From Bacteroidota bacterium (lineage in GTDB: Bacteria; Bacteroidota; Bacteroidia; Chitinophagales; Chitinophagaceae): a stretch of 20,091 bases of DNA. The notes beneath the pieces were generated by a model that worked only from the letters and a program-made list of their open reading frames with translations, ran no database searches and was not told the DNA's origin. Position 1 is the first letter of the stretch. Every line of letters starts with the position of its first letter. Position numbers and translations under genes: made by a program. The stretch spans positions 1-20,091 of the forward strand of contig JAFAAT010000281.1 of NCBI GenBank assembly GCA_023426425.1, written 5' to 3'. Positions 1 to 6,799 of this stretch are shown piece after piece.

Positions 1-1
1 T

Positions 2-559
2 GCAGCAACGCGGAGTGATCTGACAATCAAGAATGCGGATGTGGCACATCTTGGGGTAATACCTGAGATTTTTGAACGCCTGGGCATCAGGCTGGAAATT
101 GAGGGAGATGACATACGCATACCGCCACAGGACAGCTATGAGATTCACAAGTTCATAGATGGCTCTATCCTTACTGTTTATGATCATCCCTGGCCGGGAT
201 TTACTCCGGATCTGTTGAGTATTGTATTAGTGACGGCTACACAGGCAAAGGGCACGGTGCTCATCCATCAGAAGATGTTTGAGAGCAGGTTGTTCTTTGT
301 CGATAAGCTTATAGAGATGGGTGCCCAGATTGTGCTTTGTGATCCGCACCGGGCTGTAGTGATTGGGCTGAACGGGGAGTCGACGTTGCGGGGGACAGAT
401 ATGGTGTCGCCGGATATTCGTGCGGGTGTGGCGTTGCTGATTGCTGCGTTATGCGCGCAGGGGAAGAGCACTATTCAGAATATTGACCAGATTGACCGCG
501 GGTATGAGAATATCGATGTGCGGTTGAATGCGCTGGGTGCGGATATCAGAAGGGTGTAA
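2..559 (+). CDS. murA: UDP-N-acetylglucosamine 1-carboxyvinyltransferase (MurA), C-terminal part, cut by the window edge
   Basis: MurA transfers enolpyruvate from PEP to UDP-GlcNAc, the first committed step of peptidoglycan synthesis in the cytoplasm. The frame is open to the left edge, so only about the last 185 residues are present. The visible part carries the family's landmarks: the GFTPDLLS segment, whose Asp matches the catalytic Asp of the GFPTDMQ loop in E. coli MurA; SPDIRAGVALLIAAL, corresponding to the conserved D-[IL]-R-A helix; and the C-terminal IDRGYENID followed by LGADIRRV. The PEP-binding Cys loop lies in the missing N-terminal part. The stretch DHPWPGFTPDLL followed by HQKMFESRLFFVDKL is, from memory, typical of Bacteroidota MurA. 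An internal ATG at 41 is not the start, because conserved sequence (LTIKNAD) precedes it. I see no clear terminator directly after the stop codon. Confidence 0.95.
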   Translation, partial: AATRSDLTIKNADVAHLGVIPEIFERLGIRLEIEGDDIRIPPQDSYEIHKFIDGSILTVYDHPWPGFTPDLLSIVLVTATQAKGTVLIHQKMFESRLFFVDKLIEMGAQIVLCDPHRAVVIGLNGESTLRGTDMVSPDIRAGVALLIAALCAQGKSTIQNIDQIDRGYENIDVRLNALGADIRRV

Positions 560-923
560 GTTCAGAGCCGAAGCGATGGTACCGACCTAAAAAGCTGCAG
601 GGCAGTTGCTCCTGATGGAGTATATCGGAATATACCCATCACAAATACTACATTATATTGAATGTGACCAACTTCAAACAACTGGGGTTATATACAACCT
701 TGTGAGGTGTATAAGCAGATGAGTTTTAGCATTGAGAACCCTTTGAAGCGGAAGATTAGCGCTAAAAATGCGTCCAATGCTCCACACAATCTCCTCAGAG
801 TTGCCCCAAAGCGGGGTAAAAACCGCCTAAAAGACTGCCGGAACAGGCTAAAATGAGGGCGGTACAGTTCTTTAATACTATTAACAGGACGACGATTGAA
901 TAAGACAGTTTATAGGAGTTGAA

Positions 924-1168
924 TGAAGGTCTGGTAATGAGATGAACATAAGAATGATAGATCGGAACCAGAAATTGACAGGACATATTTAAAGAACATC
1001 ACCAGACCTTCACCTCAGCTCTAACTAAAAAGTAAAAACGAACTAAACATATTTAAGAACAAACAAGCATCGGGAGTATGTAATATCTCTTCTCTTCTAC
1101 TCTCTCTCCTCTGAATGATAATATTGCTCCCGATGAAAAATAGCCTCTCCCGAGGCTATTTTTATTTT
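924..1168 (+). ncRNA. Candidate structured small RNA ending in an intrinsic terminator
   Basis: Two long-range hairpins stand in a row and lead directly into a terminator. The first pairs TGAAGGTCTGGTAATG (924-939) with CATCACCAGACCTTCA (997-1012), with one mismatch. The second pairs CATCGGGAG (1068-1076) with CTCCCGATG (1127-1135) around a pyrimidine-rich loop. I recognised no Rfam family; the hallmarks of tmRNA, RNase P RNA and SRP RNA are absent. The 5' end is unknown and the transcript could start further upstream, perhaps near 600. Strand is inferred from the terminator's T-run on the plus strand. Confidence 0.35.
1136..1168 (+). terminator. Intrinsic terminator of the hairpin-rich region
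   Basis: Perfect 9-bp stem AATAGCCTC/GAGGCTATT (1139-1147/1152-1160) with a TCCC loop. An A-run precedes it and TTTTTATTTT follows. No protein gene ends nearby on the plus strand (murA ends 580 bases earlier), which supports a noncoding transcript. Confidence 0.8.
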
Positions 1169-1351
1169 GTACATATTCCTCCCAAAATGTGTGCGCCTGT
1201 TGTCATGACTCCCCGGTGACGTGCAATTAGCCTTTAATGGACAAGCAAACCTGATGAGGCATAAAACGCTGGAATCCAATGTGTTTTACATGCGTACGAA
1301 TTTCTGGCACGGTATTTAGTTCTACAGTTATAACAGCAAAAACTTACGGTT

Positions 1352-1537
1352 ATGAAACTGAGAACGAAAAATTACATACAGAGGCAGAAAGCGATACGTA
1401 ACATGTTTAGATTTTCTGACCTGAAGAGCTTTCTGAAGGCAAGCTTCCAGGCATCCAAAAGTCTGGTGGTGAAAAAAGACATTATTAACATGATCATTGA
1501 GCTTGAGCAACCAAGACAGGTGGCGAAGGCATCCTGA
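1352..1537 (+). CDS. Small basic protein of unknown function (61 aa)
   Basis: I do not recognise this protein. It is 61 residues, Lys/Arg-rich in its first half (MKLRTKNYIQRQKAIRNMF) and probably mostly helical, with an amphipathic stretch at roughly residues 20-50. It has no signal peptide, Cys pair or membrane segment. Two things support a real gene: it starts with a normal ATG after an A-rich leader, and a strong intrinsic terminator begins about 26 bases after its stop codon with no other plus-strand gene to serve. A weakness is that no clear -7 promoter element is visible upstream. It could be a nucleic-acid- or ribosome-associated small protein, but that is a guess from charge alone. 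Confidence 0.45.
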   Translation: MKLRTKNYIQRQKAIRNMFRFSDLKSFLKASFQASKSLVVKKDIINMIIELEQPRQVAKAS

Positions 1538-1562
1538 TATAAGTAGAGAATGCAATTTCAAT

Positions 1563-1592
1563 AGGCCTGCTTCCGGGAAGCGGGCCTTTTTT
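1563..1592 (+). terminator. Intrinsic terminator after the small ORF
   Basis: Stem AGGCCTGCTTC (1563-1573) with GAAGCGGGCCT (1577-1587), one G-U wobble, a three-base loop, and a T-run to 1592. It is placed correctly for the ORF ending at 1537. Confidence 0.9.
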
Positions 1593-1628
1593 GTGGATAT
1601 TGCACTGACATGTAGAGGGCGAGTATCT

Positions 1629-1699
1629 AGCCTTCCTGAAAAACTCTGTGGAACTCTGTGACTCCTCCGGGTACTCTGTGTAACTTTCAGTGGAAGGCT
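1629..1699. repeat. Stem-loop element with 10-bp CTCTGTG repeats in the loop
   Basis: Arms AGCCTTC-CTGAAA (1629-1641) and TTTCAG-TG-GAAGGCT (1685-1699) pair over 13 bp with a two-base bulge. The loop is built from 10-bp units: AAACTCTGTG (1641-1650), GAACTCTGTG (1651-1660), a diverged ACTCCTCCGG (1661-1670), GTACTCTGTG (1671-1680), then TAACTTTCAG running into the right arm. The layout suggests a small non-autonomous, REP-like dispersed repeat. Similar CTCTGTG/CACAGAG repeats occur, from memory, between genes of many environmental bacteria. Confidence 0.65.
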
Positions 1700-1721
1700 G
1701 CCTGAATGCCATAGAGGGTTC

Positions 1722-1747
1722 AAAAAAACCCGGAAAGGAAATCCGGG
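1722..1747 (-). terminator. Intrinsic terminator of the persulfide dioxygenase gene
   Basis: On the minus strand, CCCGGA (complement of 1742-1747) pairs with TCCGGG (complement of 1729-1734) around a seven-base loop, followed by seven T (complement of 1722-1728). It lies about 25 bases after the stop codon of the minus-strand gene. Confidence 0.85.
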
Positions 1748-1770
1748 CTTTAATATTGAGAGGTTTACAA

Positions 1771-3174
1771 TTAGACTGCTTGTTGATTAGGCAGCACCAG
1801 AGGCATTTTCTTCACCTGCTTCATTTGTGCAAAGCCACCTAAAACGTTCCTCAGGTTATGGTACCCCTGCTTTTTCAGGATAGAGGCGGCAATTACCGAC
1901 CGATAGCCGCCAGCGCAGTGTATATAGAGATTGTTGTCGTCGTCTATATTAGCTACTGTCGCTGCATCAGTCAGAGTACTGAGCGGAATGTTCTGGGCGC
2001 CGCGGACGTGGCCTGCTTCAAACTCTGATTCCTTTCTTACATCTATAATCTCGAGTCTGCTGTCGTGCGGGATATCCATGGCCAACTCGTCCGGTTCAAT
2101 GTCGATGATCATGTCAGTTCTTTCACCGGCTGATCTCCAGGCGTCAAAACCTCCTTTAAGGTAGCCCTGAACATTGTCAATACCTACTCTTGCCAGGCGA
2201 ATGATGCTTTCTTTTTCCTTGCCATCCTCGGTGACGAGGATGAGTGGCTGATTGTAAGGAAGTAAACTACCTGCCCATTCGGCGAAACGGCCATCCAGCC
2301 CTATGCTGATAGAACCGGGGATAAACGATTCGGTGAAGACAGTGGCGGGGCGGGTGTCGAGAATCCAGGCGCCTTCTTTCGCCTTTTGCTTGAACTCGTC
2401 TATGGATAGCGCGGAGGCTGTTTCCAGTATGTTGTCGAGGCTGTCGTAGCCTTCTTTATTGATCCGTGCATTGATAGGAAAGTAGGCGGGCGGTTCGGTG
2501 AGGCCGGTAGTGACAACCCTTACAAACTCTTCCTTGCTCATATCCTTGAGCGCATAGTTCGATTGTTTCTGCTGACCGATGGTGCTGGAGGTTTCAGGGC
2601 CGAGGTTTTTCCCGCAGGAGGAGCCGGGGCCATGTGCCGGATAGACAATGATATGATCTGCAAGAGGTTTAATCTTTTGCTGCAAGGATTCATACATCAT
2701 CCCTGCCAGCTCTTCCTTGCTTAGATTGCCGCTGAACAAATCCGGTCTTCCTACGTCACCAACGAATAGGGTATCACCGGTAAATATGCAATAGGGCGCG
2801 CCCTTCTCGTCATGTAACAAATAGCATGTGCTTTCAAGGGTATGACCCGGAGTGTGGACAGCCTGGATTTTTATGTCGCCGATCTGAAAGAACTCTCCGT
2901 CTGAAGCCTGGTGAATTGGAAATCCTGCTTTAGTCTGTGGCCCGTAGACGATTGGTGCGCCGGTTTTCTGAGCAAGCTCGAGATGGCCACTGACGAAATC
3001 TGCATGGAAGTGAGTTTCGAAGATGTATTTGATCTTCACACCTTTCTCCTCAGCCATTTTGAGGTAGGTATCTATGTCCCTGAGCGGGTCGATGACAGCA
3101 GCCTCTCCATTGCTTGAAATAAAATAGGCTGCCTCACTCAGGCAGCCTGTATATAATTGTTGTACATCCATCAC
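1771..3174 (-). CDS. Persulfide dioxygenase-rhodanese fusion (CstB/ETHE1-like metallo-beta-lactamase fold protein)
   Basis: A 467-residue cytoplasmic protein with three domains. Residues about 1-240 are a metallo-beta-lactamase fold of the ETHE1/persulfide dioxygenase type. It has THFHADF (H55, H57, D59), HTPGHT (H111) and FTGD (D134); by homology with ETHE1, H55, H111 and D134 bind the single iron. Residues about 266-360 are a rhodanese-like domain with no Cys in its active loop, so probably inactive. Residues about 365-460 are a second rhodanese with CAGGYR (C420), probably active. This order, the Phe in HADF and the GSSCGK segment (C187) match my memory of staphylococcal CstB, which oxidises persulfides and moves sulfane sulfur to make thiosulfate. 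A role in sulfide/persulfide detoxification is therefore likely. No CstR-type regulator is adjacent. Two consecutive ATG codons start the gene; the first is used here. The YugP-like gene ends 34 bases upstream. Confidence 0.88.
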   Translation of the reverse strand: MMDVQQLYTGCLSEAAYFISSNGEAAVIDPLRDIDTYLKMAEEKGVKIKYIFETHFHADFVSGHLELAQKTGAPIVYGPQTKAGFPIHQASDGEFFQIGDIKIQAVHTPGHTLESTCYLLHDEKGAPYCIFTGDTLFVGDVGRPDLFSGNLSKEELAGMMYESLQQKIKPLADHIIVYPAHGPGSSCGKNLGPETSSTIGQQKQSNYALKDMSKEEFVRVVTTGLTEPPAYFPINARINKEGYDSLDNILETASALSIDEFKQKAKEGAWILDTRPATVFTESFIPGSISIGLDGRFAEWAGSLLPYNQPLILVTEDGKEKESIIRLARVGIDNVQGYLKGGFDAWRSAGERTDMIIDIEPDELAMDIPHDSRLEIIDVRKESEFEAGHVRGAQNIPLSTLTDAATVANIDDDNNLYIHCAGGYRSVIAASILKKQGYHNLRNVLGGFAQMKQVKKMPLVLPNQQAV

Positions 3175-3188
3175 TACTGATTGAAGTA

Positions 3189-3196
3189 CAAAATTA
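3189..3196 (-). promoter_or_regulatory. Candidate -7 promoter element for the persulfide dioxygenase gene
   Basis: The minus strand reads TAATTTTG, a full match to the Bacteroidota -7 consensus TAnnTTTG, about 14 bases before the start codon. No good -33 TTTG is seen at the expected spacing, so read-through from the upstream peptidase gene is an alternative. Confidence 0.4.
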
Positions 3197-3208
3197 GTGT
3201 ATTGAGCA

Positions 3209-3898
3209 CTATTCTCTGCGATTCAGGAAGATGAGTATATAGTAGACCAATGTGGCTATAGATGCTATAGCGGCTACTACATAGGTGCGTGCAGCCCACT
3301 TGAGGGCATCTTTTGCCTGATCATGCTCCCGGTTGCTGGTAATTCCTTTAGTTTCCATCCAACGAAGAGCACGGTGGCTGGCGTCATATTCTACGGGCAG
3401 CGTTACAAGTGAGAACACTGTCGAAGCAGCGAAAAGGATGATACCGATGAGCAGGATGGTCTGGTTACCGCCCCCAAATCCCATCCAGCCGAGGCCGGCA
3501 AGGATAATCCATTGAGAAAAGTTGGTACTGATCTGCACAACTGGCACCAGCTTGCTTCTAAGCTGAAGCATACTATAGGCAGTAGCATGTTGCACAGCGT
3601 GACCGCATTCGTGGGCGGCCACTGCAGCTGCGGAGATGCTTCTGCCCTGGTAGACTTCGGGGCTGAGGTTTACTGTTTTGTCGGCTGGATTATAGTGATC
3701 TGTAAGGAAGCCGCCAACGGAGACTACCTGCACATCGTGAATACCGTTATCGCGAAGCATTCTCTCGGCAATTTCTTTACCGCTCATGCCGTTGCTGATA
3801 GGAATTTCTGAGTACTCCTTAAACTTTGCCTTCAGCCTGCTGCTGACGATCATTCCAAGGAGGAACAGCACGCCAGCCAATACAAAATATCCGATCAT
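3209..3898 (-). CDS. Membrane zinc metallopeptidase, YugP family (Zn_peptidase_2)
   Basis: A 229-residue integral membrane protein. An N-terminal hydrophobic helix (residues 2-20) is followed by a soluble segment with HECGH (residues 96-100), the HExxH zinc site. The third ligand is probably E170 in LPVEYDAS, a conserved segment of this family. Further hydrophobic segments lie at about 130-150, 151-168 and 207-225. The GGFLTDHYNPADKTVNLSPEVY stretch and the AAVAAHECGHAVQHA helix are characteristic of YugP-like proteins, whose substrates are unknown. Length is normal for the family. It precedes the persulfide dioxygenase gene on the same strand with a 34-base gap, so the two may be co-transcribed, though their functions have no obvious link. 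Confidence 0.9.
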   Translation of the reverse strand: MIGYFVLAGVLFLLGMIVSSRLKAKFKEYSEIPISNGMSGKEIAERMLRDNGIHDVQVVSVGGFLTDHYNPADKTVNLSPEVYQGRSISAAAVAAHECGHAVQHATAYSMLQLRSKLVPVVQISTNFSQWIILAGLGWMGFGGGNQTILLIGIILFAASTVFSLVTLPVEYDASHRALRWMETKGITSNREHDQAKDALKWAARTYVVAAIASIATLVYYILIFLNRRE

Positions 3899-3941
3899 GT
3901 TAGTTGTGTTTGTTTTTCTATTAACCCATCAAATTCACTAC

Positions 3942-3949
3942 CAAAGTTA
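3942..3949 (-). promoter_or_regulatory. Candidate -7 promoter element for the YugP-like gene
   Basis: The minus strand reads TAACTTTG, a full match to TAnnTTTG, 43 bases before the start codon. The -33 region is only a T-rich stretch, so it is weaker than consensus. Confidence 0.4.
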
Positions 3950-4101
3950 ATAATGTCAGGCCACAAGGTTAAAACTGACAAAAGCAGACCCTGCTCTGCC
4001 AAATAAACGCCTGACAGCTATTATAGAAGAACGTGGGCAGCCGTAAAGACTACCCACTCCAGATGGTGTTTAGATTTGATCAGGAACCGTTCATATAGTT
4101 C

Positions 4102-4160
4102 TTACTCCGCTTTACCGCGGGTTTTACCTGGTATTTACCCGGTTCTTACCTCGGTCTTAC
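4102..4160. repeat. Six TTAC(C) units at about 11-bp period
   Basis: TTAC begins at 4102, 4112, 4124, 4135, 4146 and 4157, a spacing of 10, 12, 11, 11 and 11. Most units read nnTTTACCnGG, equal to GGTAA on the minus strand. The spacers vary, so the array is phased rather than an exact tandem repeat. It could be a phased protein-binding array, a bent DNA segment or a decaying tandem repeat. Confidence 0.65.
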
Positions 4161-4258
4161 CTAATACCAATCCCGCATATATCCCGTAGCAAAGGCGCTT
4201 CCAGCCTTTGTCGTTTCAGGTCCTGCAGTCTCCAGGTCAATCCAGTAACCCTAAAATC

Positions 4259-6457
4259 CTACCATTTGACATTCAGACCAAAGAGAAAATTGAAGCCCGC
4301 CTGTGGGAAATAGTAATTCTCGGTAGTCAGGGTTTGATCATACATGTAGCTGAAGGTGTATCCATTCGCTTCATAGAGCCTGTTGAAGACGTTGTTCAAT
4401 GCCAGGGTAGCAGCAACTTCCCTGAACGGTTTTAAACCTATTGAATACCTGATCCGGACATCTGTCACGAAATAAGGATCGAGCGATCTGTTGATGTTCG
4501 AGGTATTGTCCAGGAACTGGCGGCTGACGTACTTCCCGAATACTGCCAGCTCCAGTTTTTGATCATTCGCGAAGTTACGGAAGGGACTGAATGTAGCAGA
4601 CCCACCCACGATCTGATCAGGTGCAAACGCGATATCTGTGTTGCCGTGGTTTATGGCGATCTGTCCGCCTTCGTCGTAGTCGTCAATGTATTCCGTATAG
4701 TTGCTAATCTTGTTGCGCGAGAAGGTTGCATTACCTTGAAGGTTTAGCCACCAGAGGGGCTTCACACCAGCTACAAGCTCAAGTCCCGCACGATAGCTTT
4801 CCGGCACATTGGTACGCGTGTAGGCACCTACATCATTGATCTTGCCAGTGAGTACGAGTTGATCGATGTAGTGCATGTAATAGAAGTTGGCATTGAACTG
4901 CCAGTTCAGTCGGTTGAGCTCATAGCCGGCTTCTATGTCGTAGAGTTGTTCTGGCTTGGGCAGTTCGGTAGGTGAAGCTTCGAAATCATCCCTGTTGGGC
5001 TCTTTGTTGGCTACTGCGAGAGAGGCATAGATGCGTTGCTTTTCGTTTTGTTGATCGCGCAGCAAGTAGCTTGCGCCGAGTTTTGGATTGAAGAACGTGT
5101 AGTTTACAGAAGGGTGGAGATTGGGAGATTTCCTGAAGCCCTGGATGTCGTATGTGACATTCCTTACCTGCAGGTCTCCAAAAAGTATGAGACTACCCAT
5201 GCGACGTTCTGCTTTGAGGAACGCGTTCAGATCAGATTTCCTGGAGTCGAGGTCATACCAGCGGTGGTCTGCGGGGAAGCCAAACTGCGCCCATTTTACA
5301 TCACCATAGTGCCTGCCATCGTATTGGTTCCAACCACCGCCGAAAGTGAGTTTAGTGCGGTTCTTTTCATAAAACAGAGAAAGCACAGTACCGTAGTAGT
5401 AGTTGTCAAGCCAAAGCTGGCGGATGAGGTCTGTGCTGCTGGCGGTGTCTCCCCCTGCGATAAAATCATTGAGGCCGTAGTCAGCGAAAGATTCACCTAG
5501 ACGATATTCTTCATAGTAGCCTTTGCCGCGTGTGAGGAAGGTGGCAATATTAAGATTGAGATTTTCACTGAACTGATGGTCGAAGAAAGCCTGGTAGTAA
5601 TCCTGGCGGTAGTTGTCGGTCTGGTTGTCGTAGAAGCTGCCGTCGGCCTTCATGCCGAGGCTATTGTAGCGACGATCTGTTTTAAGCTGTTCGGCATTGA
5701 GTCCGTTCCATGCCTGACCAGTTGTCTGGTCACCGGTGAGGTACATGAAGCGCAGGCGGGAGCGGTTGTTGATCTGCCAGCTACCCAGGAGCTGCATAGA
5801 GTTCATGTCTGAAAAACCGCGGTTTACGTAGCCATCGGAGGTGAGGCGGGAGAGGCGGACATCGAACTGGAAGCCATGCTTTAGCAGGCCAGTTCCGGCT
5901 TTTAGTGAATACCGCTGGGTGTTGAAAGAGCCGAACGAAATGTTAGCTTCTGCACCGGCGTTCTGAAACTGTTCGAGGTTGCTGATGCTCATGGTGGCTC
6001 CGAAGGCGCCGCCGCCGTTGGTGGAAGTTCCTACCCCGCGCTGGAGTTGGATAGAGCTCACGGAAGTTGCAAGGTCTGGCATGTTTACGAAGAAAGTGCC
6101 TTGTGATTCTGCATCATTTACGGGGATGCCGTTGAGGGTTACGTTGATGCGGGTAATGTCTGTACCTCTTATGCGGAGACCGGTGTAGCCTACCCCAGCG
6201 CCTGCGTCGGAGGAGACGACTACTGAAGGCGTGTATTGGAGGAGATAAGGAAGATCCTGACCCTGGTTGAGTCTCTCTATCTGTTCTTTGTTAAGCTCTG
6301 TTTTTGCGAATGGTGAATTGGAACCTGCGCGAATGGCTTTGATTTCAATTGGCTGCAGGTGTTGCATCTGGTTGATGGCTGAGGAATCGGATTCCTGAGC
6401 AAGTGCCGGCAGTGCGGCGAGGATTGTAAAAGCTGACAATGTGTAAAGACGGTACAT
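4259..6457 (-). CDS. TonB-dependent outer-membrane receptor, probable thiamin(-precursor) importer
   Basis: A 732-residue outer-membrane beta-barrel transporter. Residues 1-20 are a signal peptide (cleavage likely after ALPALA). A TonB-box-like IEIKAI lies at 37-42. The plug domain covers about 45-155, with LRIRGTDITRINVTLNG and the following VNDAESQG segment, and the 22-strand barrel takes up the rest, ending in an aromatic residue (VKW). There is no N-terminal carboxypeptidase-like domain and no SusD neighbour, so it is not a SusC-type glycan system. The substrate is inferred from control: a TPP riboswitch lies just upstream on the same strand. TPP-regulated TonB receptors have been proposed in Bacteroidota as outer-membrane thiamin transporters. 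The inner-membrane partner (such as PnuT) is not in this window. Barrel sequence alone would suggest a siderophore or cobalamin-like receptor. Confidence 0.88.
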   Translation of the reverse strand: MYRLYTLSAFTILAALPALAQESDSSAINQMQHLQPIEIKAIRAGSNSPFAKTELNKEQIERLNQGQDLPYLLQYTPSVVVSSDAGAGVGYTGLRIRGTDITRINVTLNGIPVNDAESQGTFFVNMPDLATSVSSIQLQRGVGTSTNGGGAFGATMSISNLEQFQNAGAEANISFGSFNTQRYSLKAGTGLLKHGFQFDVRLSRLTSDGYVNRGFSDMNSMQLLGSWQINNRSRLRFMYLTGDQTTGQAWNGLNAEQLKTDRRYNSLGMKADGSFYDNQTDNYRQDYYQAFFDHQFSENLNLNIATFLTRGKGYYEEYRLGESFADYGLNDFIAGGDTASSTDLIRQLWLDNYYYGTVLSLFYEKNRTKLTFGGGWNQYDGRHYGDVKWAQFGFPADHRWYDLDSRKSDLNAFLKAERRMGSLILFGDLQVRNVTYDIQGFRKSPNLHPSVNYTFFNPKLGASYLLRDQQNEKQRIYASLAVANKEPNRDDFEASPTELPKPEQLYDIEAGYELNRLNWQFNANFYYMHYIDQLVLTGKINDVGAYTRTNVPESYRAGLELVAGVKPLWWLNLQGNATFSRNKISNYTEYIDDYDEGGQIAINHGNTDIAFAPDQIVGGSATFSPFRNFANDQKLELAVFGKYVSRQFLDNTSNINRSLDPYFVTDVRIRYSIGLKPFREVAATLALNNVFNRLYEANGYTFSYMYDQTLTTENYYFPQAGFNFLFGLNVKW

Positions 6458-6597
6458 GACTGAAGGTTTCAGAATACAACCGGAGTGTCATGTTCAGCGC
6501 TACTGTTTAGATTCCGCACCGGTTGGGTAGCAGCAGTATAAATACTTGCACTACAGTACAACAGGAGCGGATGCGAAAAAGTAGATATTGCTGATCT

Positions 6598-6674
6598 GCT
6601 CTTCCTAACCGGCATTACCCGGTCCAGGTTCAGCGGGTATGATCTCAGCCTTTACTGTTCAGGCACCCCGGACA
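6598..6674 (-). promoter_or_regulatory. TPP (THI-box) riboswitch
   Basis: The minus strand reads, in order, CCGGGGTGCC, CTGAGATCATACCC, GCTGAACCTGGACCGGG, TAATGCCGG and TTAGGAAG. These are the conserved blocks of the thiamin pyrophosphate aptamer (GGGGTGCC, CTGAGA, ACCC, GAACCTG, TAATGCCGG). High TPP would be expected to shut down the TonB receptor whose start codon lies about 140 bases downstream. An extra 6-bp hairpin CAATTC/GAATTG sits just before the aptamer (6673-6688). A TACCTTCG -7-like element (complement of 6694-6701) would start the transcript just before that hairpin. I see no obvious terminator in the 140-base leader, so control may be at translation. Confidence 0.95.
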
Positions 6675-6734
6675 ATTCAAAGGAATTGCGCTGCGAAGGT
6701 AGGGAAATGGGGGCAAAAAAAATCCGCTTCCAAG

Positions 6735-6765
6735 TTTGTTTTTAAATGACATATTTTTTACTTTG
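6735..6765 (+). promoter_or_regulatory. Candidate promoter of the first Omp28-like gene
   Basis: TTTG (6735-6738), 19 bases, then TTACTTTG (6758-6765), close to the Bacteroidota consensus TTTG-N19-21-TAnnTTTG. The predicted start of transcription would leave a leader of about 25-28 bases before the ATG at 6800. Confidence 0.5.
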
Positions 6766-6799
6766 ACAAAAAAAGAAGACTAATTTAAAATGTTGTAAA

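Larger units (their letters stand above)
560..1351. other. Hairpin-rich intergenic region, no convincing protein gene
   Basis: This 792-base gap has no ORF resembling a known protein but holds many inverted repeats. There is a 12-bp stem with a CGGA tetraloop and one bulged A (613-641); TTTTAGC/GCTAAAA (724-730/761-767); CCCC/GGGG (804-807/813-816); ACCGCC/GGCGGT (822-827/858-863); a 16-base pair of arms with one mismatch (924-939/997-1012); a 9-base perfect pair (1068-1076/1127-1135); and a terminator (1139-1163). ACATATTTAAAGAACA at 983-998 recurs nearly unchanged at 1048-1062. A 45-codon basic ORF (719-856) exists but cannot be supported. I see nothing notable from about 1170 to 1350. Confidence 0.6.
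3899..4258. other. Intergenic gap with a short-period repeat array, no gene
   Basis: This 360-base gap separates two minus-strand genes. It contains the YugP-side promoter candidate, an array of six TTAC units (4102-4160), and a 7-bp hairpin CAAAGGC/GCCTTTG (4190-4196/4204-4210). That hairpin sits after the receptor gene's stop codon but lacks a T-run, so it is a poor terminator. I see no ORF worth calling. Confidence 0.6.

Noticed and set aside
719..856. A 45-codon Lys/Arg-rich ORF in the hairpin-rich gap.
   Set aside because: It overlaps several inverted repeats and has no family match or terminator of its own; too weak to call as a gene.
6763..6791. TTGACA-N17-TAAAAT, a sigma70-like promoter of E. 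coli type, upstream of the gene at 6800.
   Set aside because: It ends nine bases before the ATG and lies in an A-rich stretch. Bacteroidota sigma factors recognise TTTG/TAnnTTTG, and a better-placed element of that type lies at 6735-6765.
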